In this document: piece by piece, positions 26,350-34,771 of the stretch
How positions within the stretch are numbered: the stretch's first letter is position 1
How the letters are laid out: the number at the start of each line of letters is the position of its first letter
DNA from: an uncultured Polaribacter sp.
GTDB taxonomy: Bacteria; Bacteroidota; Bacteroidia; Flavobacteriales; Flavobacteriaceae
NCBI RefSeq assembly: GCF_947503875.1
Contig: NZ_CANNFH010000004.1
Span: 62,001 to 126,000 of the forward strand
Direction of reading: 5' to 3'
DNA: 64,000 bases
Notes under the pieces: model-generated
What the model saw: the letters and a program-made list of their open reading frames with translations, nothing else
The model's database searches: none
Told to the model about the DNA's origin: nothing
Program-made: the position numbers and the translations under genes

Positions 26350-27648
26350 TTACACCAAATCAAAAGCTCTAGGCAACCAAAGCGTTAAATCTGGGAAATA
26401 TGTAATTAAAAGGAGTACACCAATCATTACTAAAAACAAGGGTAACAATGGTTTTATTACCTGTTGTATTTTTAAATCGGCAACACTACAACCTACAAAA
26501 AGTACGGAGCCAACTGGTGGTGTACATAAACCAATACATAAGTTCATAATCATAATAATACCAAAGTGAATAGGATCCATTCCTAATTCTGTTACAATTG
26601 GTAAAAAGATTGGTGTAAAAATTAAAACGGCTGGCGTCATATCCATAAAAACACCAACAAATAATAAAATTAAGTTGATTATGATTAAAATTACAATTGG
26701 GTTATCACTAATTGACAATAATGTGTTGCTAATTTCCTGAGGAATATTTTCATAACTCATTACCCAAGACATCGCTATAGACGTAGATACCAATAACAAC
26801 ACAATTGCTGATGTTTTTATGGTTTCCAATAGTATTGGAGAAATGTCTTTAACTGTGATTTCTTTATATACAAAACCTAAAACCAACGTATAAATTACTG
26901 CAATTGCAGAGGCTTCTGTAGCGGTAAAAATTCCTGCTACAATACCACCAATTACAACCACCAAAAGCATTAAACTAGGAAAAGCGTCTATAAATCTTTT
27001 AAAGAATTCTTTAAAGCCTACCATTTTATCTGTTGGATATTTTTTAATGATTGAGTAAATTAAAGCTACAATCATTAATGCCAAACCAATTAACAATCCT
27101 GGTACATAACCTGCAATAAATAATGCGGCTATAGAAACCCCACCACTTGCTAAAGAATATACAATTAACACGTTACTTGGTGGTATAATTAAACCTGTAG
27201 TTGCACTGGTAATATTTACAGCTGCACTAAATGATTTATCATACCCATCTTTTTCCATCATTGGATTCATAAAACCACCAATTGCAGAGGCTGCTGCTAC
27301 TGCTGATCCAGAAATAGCACCAAATAACATACAAGAAATAATGTTTACAAAAGCCAAACCTCCAGGCAATGGCCCAACTATGGCTTTGGCAAAATTTATG
27401 AGTCGGACGGCGATTCCTCCTCTATTCATAATTTGACCTGCCAATATAAAAAACGGAATGGCAGACAAGGTAAAACTATCTAAACTAGTTGCCATTCTTT
27501 GTGCCAATGTTGTTACACTTGGTAAAAAAGGCATGGCACTTAATAAGGTAAATAAAGCGGCTAAACCAATTGCAAACGCAATAGGAACTCTTAAAGATAA
27601 AAAAACTAAAAAGCTAACTACTAATATAAGGACTTCTACTAAATTCAT
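26350..27648 (-). CDS. dctM: TRAP transporter large permease
   Basis: DctM is the 12-helix ion-coupled permease of a TRAP uptake system. This 432-residue protein is highly hydrophobic with FFILAGQIMNRGG, GSAVAAASAIGG, IIPPSNVLIVYS and the C-terminal GLCTPPVGSVLFVG motifs. It is the last gene of the uronate operon, 3 bp after dctQ. Its likely cargo is a uronate or unsaturated uronate, from the operon context. Confidence 0.95.
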   Translation of the reverse strand: MNLVEVLILVVSFLVFLSLRVPIAFAIGLAALFTLLSAMPFLPSVTTLAQRMATSLDSFTLSAIPFFILAGQIMNRGGIAVRLINFAKAIVGPLPGGLAFVNIISCMLFGAISGSAVAAASAIGGFMNPMMEKDGYDKSFSAAVNITSATTGLIIPPSNVLIVYSLASGGVSIAALFIAGYVPGLLIGLALMIVALIYSIIKKYPTDKMVGFKEFFKRFIDAFPSLMLLVVVIGGIVAGIFTATEASAIAVIYTLVLGFVYKEITVKDISPILLETIKTSAIVLLLVSTSIAMSWVMSYENIPQEISNTLLSISDNPIVILIIINLILLFVGVFMDMTPAVLIFTPIFLPIVTELGMDPIHFGIIMIMNLCIGLCTPPVGSVLFVGCSVADLKIQQVIKPLLPLFLVMIGVLLLITYFPDLTLWLPRAFDLV

Positions 27649-27651
27649 AAT

Positions 27652-28122
27652 TTATGCTTTGTTTAATTTTCTTAAGTTTAAAAGTGTATCAATACTATAG
27701 TAGCAAATTAATATGCCTGAAATTGGCACTACCAAGTAAATAAATCCTAATGGAATTTCTAAGGTTGCAGATGTTTGCCCAAATTGAAAACTCAATTGAC
27801 ACAATCTTGCTCCTCCAATAATCATAACAGTTAATGCAAAAACAGCAATTGAAATAAATACTATTCCGTTAAATAAATTTTGATTTTTTTGAACTGTTTT
27901 TTCTGGTATTAAATCTATGGCTAAATGCAAGTTTTTTCCTGCTGCGTAAGCTGCTCCTAAAAGTCCAACCCAAATTAATGAAAAACTTGAAATCTCATCT
28001 GTAATGGTGCTTGGATTTCTTAATATAAATCTAGAAAATACTTGCCAAACTACACTAACTAACATTATTACTAATATTAAAAGCACTAACTTTTCTAAAA
28101 CACTGTCTATTTTTGCTCTCAT
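27652..28122 (-). CDS. dctQ: TRAP transporter small permease
   Basis: This 156-residue, four-helix protein shows VWQVFSRFILRNPSTITDEI then SSFSLIWVGLLGAAYA, the DctQ signature. Its start overlaps the dctP stop by one base (28122) and dctM follows 3 bp later, the usual P-Q-M order. Confidence 0.94.
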   Translation of the reverse strand: MRAKIDSVLEKLVLLILVIMLVSVVWQVFSRFILRNPSTITDEISSFSLIWVGLLGAAYAAGKNLHLAIDLIPEKTVQKNQNLFNGIVFISIAVFALTVMIIGGARLCQLSFQFGQTSATLEIPLGFIYLVVPISGILICYYSIDTLLNLRKLNKA

Positions 28123-29108
28123 TATTTTTTATTTTTGATAGAAGTAATTAGTGTTTTCATTTCTTCATTACCATCAAACATTTCTAAAATTCCTTTGGTT
28201 TGTTCTTCAAATGGTTTTTTCTCTGGATAAACCACTTGCACACCAGCTGCTTTTACTGCAGCTATTGATTCCTTTTCTGAAGCTGCCCATAATTTTCTTT
28301 GCGCTTCAGTACTCACCTTTACAGCTGCTTTTACCCAAGATTTTTCTTCTTCATTTAATCTTTTCCAAGTATCTGTTCCTATTAATAAAACATCAGGCAC
28401 TGCTGTGTGTTCATCTAAACTATAAAATTTACAAACTTCATAATGTTTAGAAGTATAAAAACTTGGCGGATTGTTCTCTGCACCATCAACAACACCTTGC
28501 TGTAAAGCGGTGTATAATTCTCCCCAAGAAATTGGAGTTGGAGAGCCTCCTAAATCATTTACCATAGCTACTGCCATGTTACTTTTTTGTACTCTAATTT
28601 TTTTTCCTTTTAAATCTGCTGGGGTTTTTATGGGGGCTTCCTTCATATAAAAACTTCTACTTCCTGCATCGTAAAAGGTTAAACCACGTAATCTAAACTT
28701 TTCTCCTTTTAACAATAAACTTTCTCCTATTTCACTATCAAAAACACTAAAAGTATGTGCTTTGTCTCTAAACATATAAGGCACACTAAACACCTTGTAT
28801 TCTGGTATAAAGTTTTCTAAAACGGCTGCAGATACTTTAGTAATATCCAAACTACCAATCTGTAACAATTCTAAACATTCTCTTTCACCTCCCAATTGTC
28901 CACTAGGATAAATGTTTAATTTTAGCTTTCCTTGTGATTGTTTATTCAATTCTTCACCTAAAATTACCATGGCTTTGTGCACTGGATGTTGGGTATCTAA
29001 AGCATGCCCTAAACGTATGGTTTTTACGTTAGATTTAGATTGACAACCCAGAAAAAATAAAGTGGTAACTGCTATAGTTAAGTATTGAAAAAAATATGAT
29101 TTTCTCAT
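28122..29108 (-). CDS. dctP: TRAP transporter substrate-binding lipoprotein
   Basis: This periplasmic solute receptor has 328 residues. The lipobox is FFLGC (Cys22), so it is membrane-anchored rather than free. LGHALDTQHPVHKAM, YPSGQLGGERECLELLQIG, and the carboxylate-binding Arg in GKKIRVQKSNMAV match DctP/SiaP-type receptors for acidic sugars. It is upstream of dctQ-dctM and downstream of kduD and the DUF4861 gene, which points to a hexuronate or its unsaturated derivative. Ligand is inference. Confidence 0.94.
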   Translation of the reverse strand: MRKSYFFQYLTIAVTTLFFLGCQSKSNVKTIRLGHALDTQHPVHKAMVILGEELNKQSQGKLKLNIYPSGQLGGERECLELLQIGSLDITKVSAAVLENFIPEYKVFSVPYMFRDKAHTFSVFDSEIGESLLLKGEKFRLRGLTFYDAGSRSFYMKEAPIKTPADLKGKKIRVQKSNMAVAMVNDLGGSPTPISWGELYTALQQGVVDGAENNPPSFYTSKHYEVCKFYSLDEHTAVPDVLLIGTDTWKRLNEEEKSWVKAAVKVSTEAQRKLWAASEKESIAAVKAAGVQVVYPEKKPFEEQTKGILEMFDGNEEMKTLITSIKNKK

Positions 29109-29121
29109 TTTTATAATGCGA

Positions 29122-30285
29122 TTAAAGTTTGGTAACGATTAATGGACTATTGATTTTTTTTGAGAAATCTGTTAAATAATTTTCCCATTCTTTTTGTGTG
29201 CTGAATTGTTTGCTTTTTTTCCATCCAAAGCCACTATAAAAAACAACTTTGTTATCAATTACGTTTAAATGTAAAAAGTGATTGCTCTCATCTTTTCTAG
29301 CAGTTACGTATTTTTCTGATCCTGCAAAGTAAGGTTTTGTAGTTACTATTCCTGTGCCTACTTCAGAATCGTCTAAAGTTTCCCAATGACTTATCCAAAA
29401 ATTAGCATCTTGCTCATTAGTAACTCCTTTTTTGTTGTGCAATGTAATTCCTGATGAAATGGTATTTGTTCCTTTTACGTCAATTTCAAAACGTGTTAAG
29501 TTTTGACCATAATCTAAAGAAATGTGTTTGGTCTCGTTGATTTGTTTTCCATTGGCATCCCAAGTAGCGTAGGTTAACACAAAACTAGTTCTTAAAGGAC
29601 CTGTGCTAATGGTTTTATAAGAAGTAAAATTTCTAGAAAAATAATAAGAAGTATCTACTTTTACTGCAGTACCACCAATTCCTCTACTTACCCCTACATG
29701 AAAATTATCTAAACCTTCACCCAAATCTTTATGATATGCACCTTTTTTAGCATCGTTTCTTTTGTACCATTTGTTAATGATTGGATATTCTACACGTTTT
29801 AACCAAGCATCTATTCCACTAGATAAAGTACCACCTTTTACACCATCTTCTACCATTTTTTGTGCAACTGGTCCAAAAGTTCTAAAAGCAACTCTATTGT
29901 TTTCCCAAGTATAATCGTCTGTTCTTTCTGGTACAAAACGTGAGTAGCAGTATGCAGTATCTGCTTTTTTTTCAGCTTTAGAAATTGCTAAAGTGTATGT
30001 ATTACTTGAATTTGCTTTAATGTTGGGTTGAAAAAGGATAACATCGTTTTTTCCATCCAAATCATTGTCTACAAGTTGAGCGGTAAGTTGTGTGTTTTCT
30101 TTATCTAAAATTACGAGATCAGCTACTTTTTCAATATTAATATTAGAAATATCTACTGCTACAGTTTCAAATTCTCTATCAAGATTTAATTTGTTTTCTA
30201 CAGTAATTGTAGATAGTATTTCTGGACTTTCTTTACAAGATGTAAAAAATGAAAGTCCAAATAAAAAAAGTGCTATTTTCTTCAT
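29122..30285 (-). CDS. DUF4861-like lipoprotein
   Basis: I recognise this as resembling the DUF4861 proteins found in pectin and uronate loci of Bacteroidota. Starting at the Met at 30285 rather than the in-frame codon at 30309 gives a clean lipoprotein signal, MKKIALFLFGLSFFTSC (Cys17), for 387 residues. Later segments include ENNRVAFRTFGPVAQ, GLDNFHVGVSRG and SLDYGQNLTRFEID. No catalytic motif is known to me. It sits between kduD and dctP in an eight-gene uronate operon. A role on extracytoplasmic unsaturated uronides is only a guess. Confidence 0.75.
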   Translation of the reverse strand: MKKIALFLFGLSFFTSCKESPEILSTITVENKLNLDREFETVAVDISNINIEKVADLVILDKENTQLTAQLVDNDLDGKNDVILFQPNIKANSSNTYTLAISKAEKKADTAYCYSRFVPERTDDYTWENNRVAFRTFGPVAQKMVEDGVKGGTLSSGIDAWLKRVEYPIINKWYKRNDAKKGAYHKDLGEGLDNFHVGVSRGIGGTAVKVDTSYYFSRNFTSYKTISTGPLRTSFVLTYATWDANGKQINETKHISLDYGQNLTRFEIDVKGTNTISSGITLHNKKGVTNEQDANFWISHWETLDDSEVGTGIVTTKPYFAGSEKYVTARKDESNHFLHLNVIDNKVVFYSGFGWKKSKQFSTQKEWENYLTDFSKKINSPLIVTKL

Positions 30286-30303
30286 AATTAAGGTACTTAA
30301 AAA

Positions 30304-30329
30304 CTCCACAAAACAGGTGTTTTGTGGAG
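30304..30329 (-). terminator. Hairpin with T-run inside the uronate operon
   Basis: CTCCACAAAAC pairs perfectly with GTTTTGTGGAG; on the minus strand it is followed by TTTTTAAG. It lies between kduD and the DUF4861 gene, so it may be a partial terminator or mRNA-processing hairpin that lowers expression of the transporter genes. Confidence 0.7.
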
Positions 30330-30339
30330 CTATAATTTA

Positions 30340-31134
30340 TTATTCTTCGTTTGACGGTTTTCCAATAGTGGCTAAAATTCCTCCATCAACATATAAAATG
30401 TGTCCGTTTACAAAATCACTTGCTTTTGATGATAAAAACACAGCTGCTCCTGCCAAATCATCTGGGTCTCCCCATTTTTTTGCTGGTGTTCTGTTCACAA
30501 TAAAATCGTTAAAAGGATGTCCTTCTACTCTTATTGGTGCTGTTTGTGAAGTTGCAAAATAACCAGGTCCTATTCCGTTTACTTGTACACCAAAACGTGC
30601 CCATTCTGTAGCCATATTTTTAGTAAGCATAACCAAACCTCCTTTAGCTGCTGCATAAGCACCAACAGTATTTCTACCCAATTCGCTCATCATAGAACAA
30701 ATGTTAATAATTTTACCAGCTTTACGTTCCATCATGCCTTTAATAACGTGTTTAGAAACAATAAAAGGACTCACCAAATCAATATCTATGACTTGCTTAA
30801 AATCTGCAACTTCCATTTCTGCCAATGGCGTTCTTTTAATAATTCCAGCATTATTTACTAAAATATCAATAGCACCAACTTCAGTTTCAATTTTGTTAAT
30901 GGCAGCTATTACTTGCGTTTCATCAGCAACATTAAATTTGTAGCCAACAGCATTAATTCCTGCTTCTTTGTATAAAGCAACTGCTTTGTCTATTTTCTCT
31001 TGAGATGAATTTCCATTCACCACAATAGTAGCACCTGCTTTACCTAAACCCATAGCCATAGACATTCCTAAACCATGTGTAGAACCTGTTACTAAAGCTA
31101 CTTTTCCTGTAATATCAAATAAGGTTTGTGACAT
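30340..31134 (-). CDS. kduD: 2-dehydro-3-deoxy-D-gluconate 5-dehydrogenase (SDR)
   Basis: KduD reduces 2,5-diketo-3-deoxygluconate (DKII) to KDG. The 264-residue classical SDR shows TGSTHGLGMSMA (cofactor loop), NNAGIIKRTPL, and catalytic YAAAKGG. The NNAGI-KR segment and GPGYFATSQTAPIR are typical of KduD and gluconate 5-dehydrogenases. Position directly after kduI (1 bp gap) favours KduD. Confidence 0.92.
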   Translation of the reverse strand: MSQTLFDITGKVALVTGSTHGLGMSMAMGLGKAGATIVVNGNSSQEKIDKAVALYKEAGINAVGYKFNVADETQVIAAINKIETEVGAIDILVNNAGIIKRTPLAEMEVADFKQVIDIDLVSPFIVSKHVIKGMMERKAGKIINICSMMSELGRNTVGAYAAAKGGLVMLTKNMATEWARFGVQVNGIGPGYFATSQTAPIRVEGHPFNDFIVNRTPAKKWGDPDDLAGAAVFLSSKASDFVNGHILYVDGGILATIGKPSNEE

Positions 31135-31135
31135 A

Positions 31136-31978
31136 TTATCTTAAATCTGTAATTTTTGCTACATCCATATCATTATAATCTAAATTCTCTCCTGCCATTC
31201 CCCAAATAAAGGTATAGTTAGAAGTACCAGAACCTGAGTGAATAGACCATGGTGGAGAAATTACTGCTTCATGATTTTGCATCCAAATATGACGTGTTTC
31301 TTGTGGCTCTCCCATAAAATGACACACAGATTGCTCTTCCATAATGTCCATATAATAATAGATTTCCATTCTTCTGTCATGCACGTGTGCTGGCATAGTA
31401 TTCCAAACAGAACCCGTTTTCAACTCTGTCATTCCCATTTGTAATTGGCAAGTAGTTACAATACCACCAATAATCATTTGGTTTACAGTTCTATGGTTTG
31501 CTGTTTCTAAACTACCTAATTCAATTTTGTTAGCTTCCTCTTTTGTAACTTGCTTTGTTGGGTAAGCAGTGTGTGCTGGTGCAGAATTCATGTAGAATTT
31601 TGCGGGATTGTTGGCATCTTCACTAGTAAAAGTTACTTCTTTTACACCTTTACCTAAGTATAATGCATCTTTATGCAGCATTTTATAGCTTTTGCCGTCT
31701 GCAGTAATTGTTCCTGTGCCACCAACATTAATAACACCAACCTCTCTTCTGTCTAAAAAGTTTTCTGATTTTAAAGATTCTATGGTTTCTAAAGTTAATG
31801 CTTCACTGGTTGGTACTGCACCTCCTGCCATATATCTATCATAATGCGTATACACCCATTTTATATGACCTGCATTCATTAAATCTGGTATCAAAAACTC
31901 ATCTCTTAGTTCTTGTGTATCGTATTTTTTTACTGCTTGCGGACTTGAAGCGTATCTTGTTTCAAATGTTGTTGCCAT
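31136..31978 (-). CDS. kduI: 5-dehydro-4-deoxy-D-glucuronate isomerase
   Basis: KduI isomerises DKI (also reached from DEH-type products) to DKII. The 280-residue cupin-type protein contains MPAHVHDRRMEIYYYMD with the zinc His residues, the later metal His in PPWSIHSGSGTSNY, and VGVINVGGTG. kduD starts 1 bp after its stop, and uxuA lies upstream across an 89-bp gap holding a palindromic repeat. Confidence 0.96.
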   Translation of the reverse strand: MATTFETRYASSPQAVKKYDTQELRDEFLIPDLMNAGHIKWVYTHYDRYMAGGAVPTSEALTLETIESLKSENFLDRREVGVINVGGTGTITADGKSYKMLHKDALYLGKGVKEVTFTSEDANNPAKFYMNSAPAHTAYPTKQVTKEEANKIELGSLETANHRTVNQMIIGGIVTTCQLQMGMTELKTGSVWNTMPAHVHDRRMEIYYYMDIMEEQSVCHFMGEPQETRHIWMQNHEAVISPPWSIHSGSGTSNYTFIWGMAGENLDYNDMDVAKITDLR

Positions 31979-32000
31979 AGTTTTTGTTTTTTTATTTTGT

Positions 32001-32056
32001 TGTCACATTTAGCACAGTCAAAAGGCTTTTAGTTTTCGACTGCGCTTAAACTGACA
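32001..32056. repeat. Small palindromic repeat within the operon
   Basis: TGTCACATTTAGCACAGTC is mirrored by GACTGCGCTTAAACTGACA, a 56-bp stem-loop in the kduI-uxuA gap. It resembles a REP-like family common in Flavobacteriaceae (TGTCA ends, CGACTGCGCT core), stated from memory. Confidence 0.6.
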
Positions 32057-32067
32057 TTTATTGTTAA

Positions 32068-33312
32068 TTATAGTGAACGTCTAATTCCTAATTCTAGACC
32101 TCTTAATTCTGCTAAACCTCTTAATCGGCCAATTCCAGAATATCCTGGATTGGTTTTCTTTTTTAAATCGTCTAACATTTTATGACCATGATCTGGTCTA
32201 AAAGGCATTCTTAAATCTTGCCTTCCTGCTGCAATTCGTTTTTGTTGCTCTAGTATTAAAGCTTTCATTACAGCATACATGTCTACATCTCCGTCTAAAT
32301 GATCTGCTTCATGGAAATTTCCTTCTGCATCTCTTTTTGTAGCTCTTAAATGTATAAAGTGAATACGATCTCCTAAACGTTCTACCATTCCTGCCAAATC
32401 ATTATCTGCTCTTACACCAAAAGATCCAGTACAAAAAGTTAAACCATTATTTGGAGATTTTACAGCATCGTACAAATCTACAATATCTTGCTCTGTAGAT
32501 ACTACTCTTGGTAATCCTAAAATAGGAAAAGGTGGATCATCTGGATGAATACACATTAACACGCCTGCTTGTTCTGCTGCAGGAATAATTTCTGATAAAA
32601 ATGAAAATAAATTCGCCTTTAATTCTTTTGGACCTACATTTTTATACGTGGCTAAAATTGCATTAAATTCCTCTAAAGAATAACCTTCTTCTGCGCCTGG
32701 TAAACCTGCAATAATATTTCTTATTAGTTTAGTTTGTTCTTCTTCAGAAGTATTTTTTATAAAATCTGCAGCTTGTTGTTTTTGTGCATCAGAATAGTCA
32801 TTTTCTGCACCTGGTCTTTTCAATAAATACAATTCAAAAGCAGCAAATGCAGCCGCTTCAAAACGCAAAGCTGTAGATTGGTCAGTTACTTCATAATCTA
32901 AATTGGTGCGTGTCCAATCTAAAACTGGCATAAAATTATAACATACAATATCAATACCACAAGCACCCAAATTTAAAAGTGTTTGTTTGTAATTTTGATA
33001 GTATTTTTTATAATCGCCTGTTTTGGTTTTAATATTTTCATGAATTGGCACAGATTCTACCACAGACCAAGTTAAACCTACTGCTTCTATTTGTGCAATT
33101 CTTTTTTGGATTTCTTCAACTGTCCAAACTTCTCCATTTGGAATGTGATGCAATGCAGATACGATACCTGTTGCACCAGATTGTTTGATATCTGATAGAG
33201 AAACTGGGTCATTTGGCCCATACCATCGCCATGTTTGTTCTAATCCCATTCCAGTCTTTGCAGAAGGACGTGATGTTTCATAGATATTAGTTGCTTTTTG
33301 TTCTGAATTCAA
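32068..33312 (-). CDS. uxuA: Mannonate dehydratase
   Basis: UxuA dehydrates D-mannonate to KDG. This 414-residue TIM-barrel protein starts a little inside the family core: [17 protein letters not shown] is the classical N-terminal motif at about 22-38. [35 protein letters not shown] and [12 protein letters not shown] complete the metal-binding and catalytic signature. It is the second gene of the operon after uxuB (71 bp gap). Confidence 0.96.
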   Translation of the reverse strand: MNSEQKATNIYETSRPSAKTGMGLEQTWRWYGPNDPVSLSDIKQSGATGIVSALHHIPNGEVWTVEEIQKRIAQIEAVGLTWSVVESVPIHENIKTKTGDYKKYYQNYKQTLLNLGACGIDIVCYNFMPVLDWTRTNLDYEVTDQSTALRFEAAAFAAFELYLLKRPGAENDYSDAQKQQAADFIKNTSEEEQTKLIRNIIAGLPGAEEGYSLEEFNAILATYKNVGPKELKANLFSFLSEIIPAAEQAGVLMCIHPDDPPFPILGLPRVVSTEQDIVDLYDAVKSPNNGLTFCTGSFGVRADNDLAGMVERLGDRIHFIHLRATKRDAEGNFHEADHLDGDVDMYAVMKALILEQQKRIAAGRQDLRMPFRPDHGHKMLDDLKKKTNPGYSGIGRLRGLAELRGLELGIRRSL

Positions 33313-33383
33313 AGTTTTTGTTTTTTAATTATTATCTTTTTAAAAGAGTATTTCTTCCCTTTGGGAAGATTTAAGATGGGAAA

Positions 33384-34211
33384 TTAAACCCCACTATAGG
33401 CTGAAAAACCACCATCAATTGGAATTACAATTCCTGTAACAAATGCTGATGCATCATCACATAAAAATAGTGTAGAGCTTACCAAATCGTCTGCAGTTCC
33501 ATAACGTCCCATTGGAGTTTGATCTATAATCTGCTGCCCTCTTTGGGTTAAACTACCATCTTCATTAGTTAACAAAGCCCTGTTTTGATCGGTTAAGAAA
33601 AAACCTGGAGCCAATGCATTTACACGAATACCTACTTTAGAAAAGTGTACTGCCAACCATTGTGTAAAGTTAGATATAGCTGCCTTTGCACCACTATATG
33701 CTGGTATTTTAGTTAATGGTGTGTAAGCATTCATTGATGAAATATTTAAAACTGAACAACCTTCACGACCAACCATATCTTTTGCAAAAACCTGTGTAGG
33801 AATTAATGTTCCTAAAAAGTTTAAATTAAAGGTAAATTCGATTCCTTTTGGATCTAAATCGAAAAAAGTCTTGAAACCTTCTACCGTACTTTGTAAATCT
33901 TCTATAGCAAAAAACGGATTAGATGTAGTTCCTAAGGGATGATTACCTCCTGCACCATTTACCAAAATATCTACCTTACCAAAAGCAGTATTAATTACTT
34001 CTTTTGCTTTTTCTAAAGAATCTTTTTCTAAAACATTCGCAGCAACTCCTATAGCTTCTCCTCCTGCTTGGTTAATTGCTGTAGCAACCTTATTTGCTGC
34101 CTCTTCTCTTAAGTCTAAAACTGCTATTTTGTTACCTTGTTTTGCAAGAGCCATAGCCATTGTGCTACAAAGTACGCCTCCTGCACCTGTTAATACGATT
34201 GTTTTACTCAT
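33384..34211 (-). CDS. uxuB: SDR D-mannonate oxidoreductase (UxuB role)
   Basis: It is predicted to reduce fructuronate to mannonate, bridging UxaC and UxuA. This is a 275-residue SDR, not the long-chain UxuB of enterobacteria; Bacteroidota commonly use this SDR form. The cofactor loop is TGAGGVLCSTMAM, followed by NGAGGNHP and catalytic YSGAKAA. An insert (FAIEDLQSTVEGFKTFFDLD) between the cofactor and active-site regions is typical of this subgroup. It is the first gene of the operon. The function assignment relies on the adjacent uxuA. Confidence 0.85.
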   Translation of the reverse strand: MSKTIVLTGAGGVLCSTMAMALAKQGNKIAVLDLREEAANKVATAINQAGGEAIGVAANVLEKDSLEKAKEVINTAFGKVDILVNGAGGNHPLGTTSNPFFAIEDLQSTVEGFKTFFDLDPKGIEFTFNLNFLGTLIPTQVFAKDMVGREGCSVLNISSMNAYTPLTKIPAYSGAKAAISNFTQWLAVHFSKVGIRVNALAPGFFLTDQNRALLTNEDGSLTQRGQQIIDQTPMGRYGTADDLVSSTLFLCDDASAFVTGIVIPIDGGFSAYSGV

Positions 34212-34387
34212 TACTAGTTTTCTTATTTGTAATTATAATATTAATATTTTTATTTTACGTTATAATACACAAAAGGAATAAAAAAATTCAAAATACTGAA
34301 ATTCAGTGTTTTACATTTAAAAAAAATCTGTTTTTTAAGTTTTAAAACTAACAATATTTAGACCCTTTGCTTCCGTGAAACGAAAAT

Positions 34388-34435
34388 AAAAAACAACTTT
34401 TGTAATTTCAAAAATACATAAAATAAGTTGTTTTT
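34388..34435. other. Hairpin upstream of the uxuB operon
   Basis: AAAAAACAACTT pairs with AAGTTGTTTTT across a 25-base loop. It could be a leader-RNA structure or regulator site for the minus-strand uxuB operon; as a terminator it has no obvious gene to serve. Confidence 0.4.
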
Positions 34436-34758
34436 ACTTGAAATAAGTTAACGTTATAAGTAAAGCTATTTTTTTATTTTTTATTTAAAAAACACTTCAA
34501 AAATTAATTATTTAATAAATTTTAGTATTTAAAATTATCGTATTTGTAAAAAATAAATTTTTATTATTCTATTTTCAAACGATAAATAAATTGACTGTTG
34601 GTCTAAATTTTTAGCCTAATGTTACTTAAAAAGCGATAGATTTTAAATTACAAAAATTGTAAATTTACAAATATGTACAAAAACGCACTTTATATTGCCA
34701 AATTAACAAAACTTAAAAAGATTAAAAACTTATTTGTAATACTATGTTAATTCTTCTC

Positions 34759-34766
34759 TATTTTTG
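34759..34766 (+). promoter_or_regulatory. -7 promoter element of the HTCS gene
   Basis: TATTTTTG matches TAnnTTTG and ends only 5 nt before the ATG at 34772, so the transcript would be leaderless or nearly so. A TTG lies 22 bp upstream. Confidence 0.5.
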
Positions 34767-34771
34767 TTTAT

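Larger units (their letters stand above)
34212..34771. other. Divergent control region between uxuB and the HTCS gene
   Basis: This 560-bp very AT-rich region holds no ORF. Visible items are a hairpin at 34388-34435 and a TATTTTTG promoter element at 34759-34766. The tandem TTGGTWWACCAA operator found at the other uronate promoters is absent here, so the uxuB operon appears to be controlled differently. Confidence 0.6.
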
